Positions 5,048-11,810 of a DNA stretch of 20,174 bases are shown here, piece after piece. Every line of letters begins with the position of its first letter. The stretch's first letter is position 1. Origin of the DNA: a virus. The stretch lies in the IMG/VR virus record IMGVR_UViG_3300042451_002050, positions 1 through 20,174 of that record. One strand, given 5' to 3'. The notes below the pieces were generated by a model. That model was not told the origin of the DNA. It did no database searches and saw nothing but the letters and a program-made list of their open reading frames with translations. The position numbers and the translations under genes are program-made.

Positions 5048-7270
5048 GGTGAGCTTGCCGTCGTTCGGCCGCTTGGCGATCTTCTCGACGGCTTCGACGC
5101 GCTGCTCGACCGGGGACGGCTCTCGGGATTGATCCTGCTCGGGTCGATCCTGTCCGGATCGGTCGGACATGGAAATCTTGCGTCGGCGTACCACTCGATC
5201 GGACTCGCCGGGGACTTTCACCCCCAGGATCGAGGCACCTACCGCGGCTAGGATCGTCGCGTCGCCCAAGTGATTGTCCCGGCCTGGACGCAAAGCCCAC
5301 TCAAACAGCTCTCTGCCTTGTCCCTGGGTCTTGGTGGGGTATTCTGCGGAGAGGTTGTCCCCGGCCATTCTGTGACGCATTGGGGCGGCTCGGTAGAGCC
5401 ACCATGCTCCAGGCTCACCGGCATCGGTCGTCCAGCGGTTCATCATGGCGGTCTTCCACGTGTTGGTGTCGATCAGGCAGTACCGCGGGGCTCGGGTTCC
5501 TCGGGTCGGTGGCATGCGCCAACCAAACCCCATACGCTCCCCGGCTTTCTTCTTCTCCTGGTTCCAGGGCCTCTGGCGTGCAGTGACTCCCTTGCCATGG
5601 CTTGGAACCACATGCTGATGCATCTGCGAAAATCGGTAGACGACTTCCGTCTGGTACCCTGCATCGACGACCATGATCTCGGGCCGGAGCTGTGTTCCGT
5701 CGTCTCGAGTGTACGTGACAGCGAGTCGTTCCTCCCGGAGCTTGCCTAGCGCGACCAATAGCGACTCGGTCGAGGATCGAATTCCGGTGGCTCGTATGAT
5801 AGTCCGATCGATGTCGGCGAGGGTGACATAATCGATTCCAGGCTCGGGCCAGATCCCATAATCGACGACGAGGCCGGAGAAGTCTGCTCCGACGCCAGCG
5901 ACTGTCCACCAGAGCGAGGATCCTTGGACGTCCACTCCCAAGGTGATGTGCTCGACCCAGTCGGGAATCTCCCCGCGGCGGTGGGTCGGCAAGATCCGCA
6001 GACAGAACTCGTCGGAGGTCAGGCAGCGGATGCCATCGACGGCAACAATCGATTTCTTGGGCTCGTTTTGATACTCGGCGTCAAACGTGTCCGGATTATC
6101 GAACCGGAGATTCATCGCATGTTGGATTGCGGAGATCTCGTGCGGGAACTTTCGATAGGCCCAGCCTGCTTTAGACCCTGCGTCCATTGCTTCGCGGTTG
6201 GCCTTATAACATTTGTTAGCTTTCGGGTGCTCGTCGTTTCCTTCGGCGATCTCTTCGGATCGAAGATCAAAGTACTTTTGCCAGAGCTCGGTGTTGGTCG
6301 GCCACTCATAGACAAGCCGGCATCGATCGCCGTGCCATTTGGGCATGAGCTTGTTGTTGAGCATCCGGTCGGCGGCGTCGCCTTCTCGGATGACGGTGAC
6401 GGCCGCAAAGCCTGCGATCCGTTTCCCAGGCCCACCAAGGCCCAGGATGGCCCCACCGATCACCTTTTCCCGCTTGGCACATTCCGCGTCGGACAATGCC
6501 GAAGTGTCGGTCTGCGGGTCATTGACGAGCACGAAACCGGGGCGGATCGTCTTACCGTCTGCGAGTACCTTTTGCATCCCTCGGACTCTACCGAGGATCC
6601 CAGTGCAGCGAATGATTGCCCCGGATGCCTGCGATCCCTCGATCGTTGGGAACACGAGCTCCTTGCGACGCCATCCGATCAGCGTCCGCTTGCCTTGGGT
6701 GGTCTGCGCGTTGCCTCGTTGGGTAATTCCCTCGAGGCATCGGATTGGGAAAGCGATCTCGGGGAAGTCCTCGAGAAGCAGCGGGTTGGTTTCCCACTCG
6801 ATCTTGATCACATCGAGCGATTCCTCGGCAGCACCTTCGTCGGCTTCGACTAGGACTCCGAATCTCTGGTGTCCATAGGTCAGCACCCAGAGCATGGCTC
6901 GCAGGAGGATGGTTGTCTTGCCACTCCCTCGAGGCATAGCGATGCATTTCAAACCACCGTTGATCGCTCGCTCTTCGATGTCCTTGAGGATTCGCTCATG
7001 GTCCTCGGAGAATGGAAGCGGAAAAGACTCTTTGAAGTACGTGAGAAGGTACTTCTTGAGATTGAGCCGACAGGACTCTCGTCGCTTCGCATTGACGATC
7101 GCCGGAATCGGGCCGATGTCTCTGGCCTCGGTCGATTCCTCTTTGGCTTTCGAAGCCTGGCGCTTGCGGTGTTTTGCATAGGAGTCCTTGGGACGCTCCG
7201 AGCCAGACTCGTTGTCATCGTCCTCGGGATCCTCGGGAGCTGCTGCGGCTGGCGGTCGCTTGCGTGCCAT
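5009..7270 (-). CDS. terL: Phage terminase large subunit
   Basis: This is the packaging motor that cuts concatemeric phage DNA and drives it into the procapsid. In the 753-aa product a charged N-terminus (1-55) precedes the ATPase. Walker A is AMPRGSGKTT (111-120), and a probable Walker B is FVLVNDPQ (246-253). The nuclease domain follows, with candidate metal-binding Asp residues in GVDVQ (D447), VVDAGYQ (D536) and HLGDA (D670). The GVDVQ opening and overall layout resemble GpA-type terminases. I chose ATG 7270 because it overlaps the stop of the upstream small gene (TGATG); an in-frame extension to 7339 would run through that gene. The tail (about 700-753) is polar and ends in the repeat B sequence. 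Unusually, the gene is last in the late operon. No small terminase subunit is recognisable in the window. Confidence 0.9.
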   Translation of the reverse strand: MARKRPPAAAAPEDPEDDDNESGSERPKDSYAKHRKRQASKAKEESTEARDIGPIPAIVNAKRRESCRLNLKKYLLTYFKESFPLPFSEDHERILKDIEERAINGGLKCIAMPRGSGKTTILLRAMLWVLTYGHQRFGVLVEADEGAAEESLDVIKIEWETNPLLLEDFPEIAFPIRCLEGITQRGNAQTTQGKRTLIGWRRKELVFPTIEGSQASGAIIRCTGILGRVRGMQKVLADGKTIRPGFVLVNDPQTDTSALSDAECAKREKVIGGAILGLGGPGKRIAGFAAVTVIREGDAADRMLNNKLMPKWHGDRCRLVYEWPTNTELWQKYFDLRSEEIAEGNDEHPKANKCYKANREAMDAGSKAGWAYRKFPHEISAIQHAMNLRFDNPDTFDAEYQNEPKKSIVAVDGIRCLTSDEFCLRILPTHRRGEIPDWVEHITLGVDVQGSSLWWTVAGVGADFSGLVVDYGIWPEPGIDYVTLADIDRTIIRATGIRSSTESLLVALGKLREERLAVTYTRDDGTQLRPEIMVVDAGYQTEVVYRFSQMHQHVVPSHGKGVTARQRPWNQEKKKAGERMGFGWRMPPTRGTRAPRYCLIDTNTWKTAMMNRWTTDAGEPGAWWLYRAAPMRHRMAGDNLSAEYPTKTQGQGRELFEWALRPGRDNHLGDATILAAVGASILGVKVPGESDRVVRRRKISMSDRSGQDRPEQDQSREPSPVEQRVEAVEKIAKRPNDGKLTLAELRALRRKSG

Positions 7271-7497
7271 CAGTATCGGCTCGGCCTTTGGCGTGGAATA
7301 CCATGCTTGGGGGCACAGTTGCACTGGCGGTAGTACCAAGTGATCCGCTCTCGAGTGGAGGCGGCTTTGTACTTAGCACCACAGCATGAGCATGTGGGCG
7401 CCGTGCCTCTAGCCTGACGACGGTATCGTCCGTGCGGGCTGGAATTGTGGGGCATGAGATGCGTCATCTCGGCATTTAGTTCGGCGAATACGACCAT
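7270..7497 (-). CDS. 75-aa Cys-rich zinc-finger-like protein
   Basis: Cysteines cluster as CSCCG (36-40) and CNC (59-61), with SSPHGRYRRQAR before them and a basic tail (HGIPRQRPSRY). The spacing and the ITWYYRQCNCA segment faintly recall Ogr/Delta-type phage zinc fingers (C..CG...T...Y.QC...C), which activate late transcription. The match is incomplete and I would not assign that function. ATG 7497 has an AGGAGG site 10 nt upstream and overlaps the end of the preceding gene by about 20 bp. The TGA overlaps the terminase ATG, so the two are translationally coupled. A packaging accessory role is therefore also possible. Confidence 0.65.
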   Translation of the reverse strand: MVVFAELNAEMTHLMPHNSSPHGRYRRQARGTAPTCSCCGAKYKAASTRERITWYYRQCNCAPKHGIPRQRPSRY

Positions 7498-7973
7498 AGT
7501 CCTGAGTCCTCCTGGCTAGTGCGAATCGAAGTCCCATCAAATAGCGACGCTCCGTCTTTTGGTTGTTCTTTGGTTGCCACCCCAAGCTGAACAAGCCTCT
7601 CGGAGAGGGTCTGGTGTTCACTGATCCACAGGTGACCTGGTTGCTTGGATTTTGGCCGGAGGTTTCGGAACCACTCTCGGTCATGCTGCGGGGTAGGAAT
7701 CAGCACTCGAGTCCACAGGGGGCACTGCTCGAGGATCTGGACTGTAGCTTTGTACGCCGCGACTCCAGCAGGATTTGGTTCTTCCTTGTCGTGCTTCTCG
7801 TCGGTGCCCATGCGCTTATGCTCGATCTTTCGCGACATGGGCGGCGTGAAGCAGTCGATCAGCACCAGTTCGATCTCGCTGTCGTCAGGCAGCATGATTC
7901 GAATCACATTGGGGGACAATGCGAACATGATCCGTGCGCGGGTCATGAGTCCTAGCAGTCGTGGGCAACGCAT
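7476..7973 (-). CDS. Staphylococcal-nuclease-like (SNase fold) protein, divergent
   Basis: The 166-aa product has IRIMLPDDSEIELVLIDCF (about 24-42), a helix from AGVAAYKATVQIL (69-81), a strand WTRVLIPTP (87-95) and GHLWISEHQTLSERLVQLG (113-131). This order parallels SNase/TNase domains: RLPDG...RLIGID, an EA helix, a basic strand, then GxVWxxxxxLNExLVxxG. The usual IDTPE/catalytic Glu segment is replaced by IDCFTPP, so nuclease activity is doubtful. ATG 7973 lies 5 nt after the glycosyltransferase stop, with an AAGGA site. The frame is open further upstream, but that part would overlap the glycosyltransferase deeply. The family call rests on pattern memory and is moderate. Confidence 0.6.
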   Translation of the reverse strand: MRCPRLLGLMTRARIMFALSPNVIRIMLPDDSEIELVLIDCFTPPMSRKIEHKRMGTDEKHDKEEPNPAGVAAYKATVQILEQCPLWTRVLIPTPQHDREWFRNLRPKSKQPGHLWISEHQTLSERLVQLGVATKEQPKDGASLFDGTSIRTSQEDSGLWSYSPN

Positions 7974-7978
7974 GGGCG

Positions 7979-9145
7979 TCAATCCTTTGGGGTAAGTGTG
8001 AGCGCAGGGTTTCCTACCAAGCGGAGCTGCTCGACGAGCGATCGGAGCAATTCGGTTTTCTTTGGCTCGCCGGAAGCATGGACAAAATGGGCGTCGGGAA
8101 GGATCCGGTTGAAACTTCGGTTCCAGACCTGACAGTTCTTTTGCGGCGACAGCATTCGCTTCGCGACTTGCATTCGATGGAAGTTGATCCCGACCAAGGT
8201 TTGCTCGGAGACATGGCCAGTGGGAATCGGCAGCGTCGGAGGCTTCCACACATCCGCACCGTGCTGCTTGCAATGAACCACTCCCGAATTCAGGGATTGA
8301 ATGAAAAGCCTAGAACTTGGACGGTAGCCGATGCAATCCGATACCGCCAAAACCGAAGCTTCCACCCAAGATGTCGCAGGCAGGTAATCAAACTCGTCGT
8401 GGATCGAAACGCTCGCCTGCGTCTGGAAAATCGATTCGTCGGCCGATTCGGTTACCAGCACATCGGCATCGAGGTAAAGCGTTTCCTCGTACTGTTTCGC
8501 GAATGCATGAACCCGGAACTTCTCGAGGCCCCACCAGCCCTGGGTGGTATTCTTGAGAACCACGAAATCAGCTCCGCAGGCCTCGGCGTAGGCTCGCATC
8601 GGGCCCTCGGTGTATCGCAGCCATTCACGAGCTTTGCCGGTCGCGACGGTGATCACAAGACGCCGACCGCCCTTGATGGTATCATTCACAGGGCGAAACC
8701 AAGCCACTTGCCCGGCCGCAGCAATCCTCGACCAGATCTCGCGAGCGCGGGCAAGTGGCACTTGGGGGTGCGAGTGATCGACATCGATCCTCTCGTTGAT
8801 GGCGTTGTGCAGTTCGACCCCCCAATAGAAAAACGAATCGGGACCGACGAGTATTTCATCCGTCAGTGGAAACGTTTCCAAGGTCGCCTGGATGTGGACC
8901 GCACAAGAGCACCCTGGAGGAAGACTCCACCGGAGCCACTCCGAGAACCATTCCTTGGCCTTGGCCGGATCCCAGTCGGAGGCATTGCGAAACGAGTACA
9001 GATGCAGTGCTGGCCAACCGAGGTCCCGTTGCTCGGGCTCTAGGTACAGATCCTCGCCAAATTCGTGAACCACGCCACTGATGCCATCGACGGTCTGGGC
9101 GATGAAGGAACCTTCTCGAATTGGATGACCGAACATGTCTTGCAT
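7979..9145 (-). CDS. GT8-like glycosyltransferase with an extra N-terminal domain
   Basis: Residues about 1-155 form an unrecognised N-terminal region (HPIREGSFIAQTVDG, WFSEWLRWSLPPG, FFYWGVELHNAI). Residues about 160-365 look like a GT-A glycosyltransferase of the GT8/glycogenin type. Features are RLVITVATG, GWWGLEKFRVHAF (203-215), the metal-binding DxD in YLDADVLV (224-231), SLNSGVV (284-290), SEQTLVG (313-319) and HFVHASG (353-359). Such enzymes move a sugar from a nucleotide-sugar donor. I use ATG 9145, which overlaps the preceding TGA (TGATG); ATG 9166 is seven codons upstream. The gene sits among virion genes, which suggests glycosylation of a virion protein or, less likely, of DNA. 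The acceptor is unknown. Confidence 0.75.
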   Translation of the reverse strand: MQDMFGHPIREGSFIAQTVDGISGVVHEFGEDLYLEPEQRDLGWPALHLYSFRNASDWDPAKAKEWFSEWLRWSLPPGCSCAVHIQATLETFPLTDEILVGPDSFFYWGVELHNAINERIDVDHSHPQVPLARAREIWSRIAAAGQVAWFRPVNDTIKGGRRLVITVATGKAREWLRYTEGPMRAYAEACGADFVVLKNTTQGWWGLEKFRVHAFAKQYEETLYLDADVLVTESADESIFQTQASVSIHDEFDYLPATSWVEASVLAVSDCIGYRPSSRLFIQSLNSGVVHCKQHGADVWKPPTLPIPTGHVSEQTLVGINFHRMQVAKRMLSPQKNCQVWNRSFNRILPDAHFVHASGEPKKTELLRSLVEQLRLVGNPALTLTPKD

Positions 9146-10239
9146 CAGTAAAGCTCCACGGTCCATTCGGTTGGAAATGCCGTCGGGGGCAGAGAGCCAG
9201 GCGTGACGACTCCTGAGTCTGTTGATCCGGTCAGTGTTTGTTCAAAGCCACTTGACACATTGACGAAATTCGGAGGATCGCAAAACGGATCGTCGCAGTC
9301 GGTCGGAGTGCAAATGCTGTTCTCTGCATCTTCGAGCCCTCCGGTGTCAGTCGGCAATTCATCGAAGGCATTGCAGACGAACGCAGGAGGATCGGCAAAG
9401 GTAGGATTGATCGCCGAGATGCTGGCTGCACACTGCGGGCCGCAGCTCAAGCCCACAGCGTTGGCTGTGTTGAACACCATCGGGAACTCGAGAGTAGCGA
9501 CCGAGCGTCGCAACACGAGACGAAACGGGTGCAGTGTGACGGACAACAGGGATGGGTCGAACGGCGGCGGTGATCCGACCGGCCAGAATTCGCTACTCCC
9601 GCTCTCGCATGTGGTACTCAGCGGGAAGTCGCAAAAGGACGCTGAGGAAACAACCGTGGTTTGCGAGCCTTGAGTGTATTGAGTCCCCCAGGTCACACCG
9701 ATTTGTCCATCGATCACAAGTGCCAAACGATAGCGACACTCGTCCGGTTCGTCGCATCCATAGCCAGGCTGAGTGCGGCTGATGTAGAGTCGTGCTGTCG
9801 TGATCCCCGCGCGGAGACGCCAACCCTGTGCGCATCCGAAAGCCTCTTGATTGTTGGTTCGGCATGTCTCGGTTGGACCGATGATCTTGCAAGTCCCAGG
9901 GAGGCTGGGATTGGTGCAAATCGCCCAGTGTTTCTGAACGGATGTAAAATTCCGCTGATAGCGTCGCCATCGGTACAGACCGTTGATGTCACTCAGATCG
10001 TTCGGAGCCGCTCTTGGAAAAGCGGTGATGCTCGAGCAGCATCCGTTGACGGTCGCAAAGCTGGCATCGTACACCACTGCGAAGGGCAGCAGTCCATTGT
10101 TCCCTGTCACCTGCATGCTGTAGAGACGGTCGTTGAGCCGTGGTTGTCTGCATGCGTCTCGGCAGCGGTAGCACTTCTTTTGCGATCCGTTGGCGTCGCA
10201 CCAAGCACAGGTCAATCCTTCTATGGTCGTCGATGTCAT
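9145..10239 (-). CDS. Cysteine-rich virion-associated protein (probable tail-tip protein)
   Basis: The 364-aa protein has 21 cysteines by my count. The first five are in a knuckle-like cluster (CAWCDANG, CYRCRDAC at about 11-30). The rest are spread through a beta-rich body rich in Ser, Thr and Pro (for example SCGPQC and CTPTDCDDPFCD). I see no membrane segment or signal peptide. It lies in the late operon after the tape measure and two minor virion genes, 3 nt downstream of one and overlapping the glycosyltransferase start. A tail-tip or surface role follows from position only. The spread-out cysteines suggest disulfides in the finished particle or a metal-stabilised fold. Confidence 0.65.
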   Translation of the reverse strand: MTSTTIEGLTCAWCDANGSQKKCYRCRDACRQPRLNDRLYSMQVTGNNGLLPFAVVYDASFATVNGCCSSITAFPRAAPNDLSDINGLYRWRRYQRNFTSVQKHWAICTNPSLPGTCKIIGPTETCRTNNQEAFGCAQGWRLRAGITTARLYISRTQPGYGCDEPDECRYRLALVIDGQIGVTWGTQYTQGSQTTVVSSASFCDFPLSTTCESGSSEFWPVGSPPPFDPSLLSVTLHPFRLVLRRSVATLEFPMVFNTANAVGLSCGPQCAASISAINPTFADPPAFVCNAFDELPTDTGGLEDAENSICTPTDCDDPFCDPPNFVNVSSGFEQTLTGSTDSGVVTPGSLPPTAFPTEWTVELY

Positions 10240-10242
10240 TGG

Positions 10243-10971
10243 CTAACTCCCCACACACCATGGATTGATCACTCGCCAAAATCCAGTGTCGTAAATCGCC
10301 CAGCCTTTGTCCCCGTTGACCTGCCAGGTGGCGATGTTGAACGAATCAAGGATTTGCGTCGAGTAGCCTGCGATTGTCGCCGTCGCGGAGCCAGCAGCCC
10401 AATTGGTCGTGAGTGTGTAACTGGCTTGCATGGCCCGGCAAGACAGATCCCAAATCCCAAAGCCAGCATCACCGGAGAGTCCAGAAGTGTTGGCGACGAT
10501 CTTTGCCAAGCCGAATGCACCACCGCTTACCGATCCGGCGATCGGCATGACGAATCCGCTAGCGATCGAGTAGTCCGCTACCGCCAGTCCAGCGATCGCA
10601 ACCCGACCGAATTTAAGGTGTGGGATTGGCTCGATCGTCACAGCCATGGATTCAAAATAGGGGGTGGCCCCACTGATCAGAGGCGTCAGGGCCTTGAGGG
10701 TGTAGTACCCCTTTTGGTAACTCGGATCTTTGCGAGGGCTGGCCTCCTGGCTTGATACTCCAGGAGGGTTTCCAGCCTGGGGGATCAAGGCAGCCTTGCC
10801 GATTGCCAGATTCGCACCGGTTTCATTCTTAGCGATGACATGTCCAGGCCCGAGGCCATCGAGGCCGGGCACCCCGAACGAAGCAGCATTGCCACGCGCA
10901 GCTTCGATGAGCTTCGTGAGTTCTCGTTCACGCGCTGCAGACGGTCGGAATTTGTCGCCTGGAAATGTCAT
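10243..10971 (-). CDS. Putative minor virion protein, 242 aa
   Basis: The N-terminus (FPGDKFRPSAARERELTKLIEAAR) is a short helical lead. It is followed by a beta-rich body with repeated small and hydrophobic residues (GRVAIAGLAVADYSIASG, TATIAGYSTQILDSF). This layout, a helical 'SAxxxxxL' start before a barrel-like 'GxVxxxGxxxAxV' region, is one I associate with planctomycete-phage structural proteins next to tail-tip genes. The exact role is unknown. ATG 10971 lies 10 nt after the stop of the 273-aa gene, with only a weak ribosome site. The operon position supports a baseplate or tail-tip component. Confidence 0.6.
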   Translation of the reverse strand: MTFPGDKFRPSAARERELTKLIEAARGNAASFGVPGLDGLGPGHVIAKNETGANLAIGKAALIPQAGNPPGVSSQEASPRKDPSYQKGYYTLKALTPLISGATPYFESMAVTIEPIPHLKFGRVAIAGLAVADYSIASGFVMPIAGSVSGGAFGLAKIVANTSGLSGDAGFGIWDLSCRAMQASYTLTTNWAAGSATATIAGYSTQILDSFNIATWQVNGDKGWAIYDTGFWRVINPWCVGS

Positions 10972-10981
10972 GATGAAGGGG

Positions 10982-11803
10982 TTAGATTCCTAGCAAGGCA
11001 AAATTGCCCTCTTCGTACACTCGCTCGACGTACACTCCACGAGGTCGTCTGATGACGTAGCCACCAGACTCCCAAGCTTCATAGTCGATCCACAAGTATT
11101 CGTGCCCCTTCTTGGCAACGCCGGTAATTGTACCAAATGACAGCCCAGTACGATTTGGCGAAGCAGAAAATTTGAAAACAACGGTCGTTTCACCATTGCT
11201 TGATTGCCTGAACTCAGCGCCGGTAAAAAGTAGTTCACCCTGGGCGAAATCTCGGAAAGCTGCGTTGTTGGTTTTGTACGTCAAATTCACAAGGGTCAAC
11301 ACATACGCAAAACTTAGTACGCCTTTTGCCATCGTCTTTTCGATCGAAAATTCTAGGCCAGGAATCCCGATCTCGACGCCCTTAACTCCGTTCTGATCGA
11401 CGTTGATCGCCGATCCATAATTCGCAGCGCCCGAACCGTAGATCGTTGTCCCATACGACTGGGTGATTGTTTGGCTCTTGCCCTGGCTCGTGCCACTGTA
11501 GGTGAACAGCTCGATCGCACGAGATTCGTACCCAAAGACAATTTCCCATGCGTTTGGCGTGAGTGGCTTTGCCTTCGCAGTGACCATCTGCATCGCGGGA
11601 AGGACTCCGCTGGCCGCAATGGTCAATGGGAATGGAGTACTGGGCAAGTCGATAGCTGCTTGTGCAGCATCCTCTGCCTGGGTGTATCCGGTGACGATAG
11701 CAATGCGGTTGAAGCTTTTACGTCCACCAATGAGATCGAAGTCCGTTTCGCGAGACTCTGCGGTTTCATCAATGAAGATCGGCAAATGCGTCCATGCACT
11801 CAT
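10982..11803 (-). CDS. Putative tail-tip/baseplate protein, 273 aa
   Basis: This protein follows the tape measure gene directly (7-nt gap), the place where distal-tail or baseplate proteins are normally encoded. The sequence is beta-rich, with no membrane segment. It includes SGVLPAMQMVTAKAKPL, a Gly/Ser/Thr-rich stretch (TQSYGTTIYGSGAANYGS) and a C-terminal block FKFSASPNRTGLSFG, ITGVAKKGHEYLWIDYE and VYVERVYEEG. The last block resembles a family I remember from planctomycete prophages. The start at ATG 11803 has no strong ribosome site, so coupling to the tape measure stop is likely. I am confident it is a virion gene and less so of the precise part. Confidence 0.65.
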   Translation of the reverse strand: MSAWTHLPIFIDETAESRETDFDLIGGRKSFNRIAIVTGYTQAEDAAQAAIDLPSTPFPLTIAASGVLPAMQMVTAKAKPLTPNAWEIVFGYESRAIELFTYSGTSQGKSQTITQSYGTTIYGSGAANYGSAINVDQNGVKGVEIGIPGLEFSIEKTMAKGVLSFAYVLTLVNLTYKTNNAAFRDFAQGELLFTGAEFRQSSNGETTVVFKFSASPNRTGLSFGTITGVAKKGHEYLWIDYEAWESGGYVIRRPRGVYVERVYEEGNFALLGI

Positions 11804-11810
11804 GATTTAT

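Noticed and set aside
5924-6853. Long + strand ORF opposite the terminase
   Set aside because: It lies entirely within the well-supported terminase gene, has no recognisable domain or ribosome site, and reflects the codon bias of the opposite strand.
7271-7339. Upstream extension of the terminase start to 7339
   Set aside because: The extra residues overlap the small zinc-finger gene in another frame, and the TGATG coupling at 7270 gives a better start.
7974-8273. N-terminal extension of the SNase-like ORF
   Set aside because: The added 100 residues overlap the glycosyltransferase C-terminus, are Arg/Pro/Ala-rich and look like an out-of-frame reading.
7961-9043. 360-aa + strand ORF opposite the glycosyltransferase
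   Set aside because: The - strand gene here has clear glycosyltransferase motifs and coupled ends; the + ORF is an antisense shadow.
9661-10755. 364-aa + strand ORF
   Set aside because: It runs antisense across two coupled - strand genes (9145-10239 and 10243-10971) and has no recognisable features.
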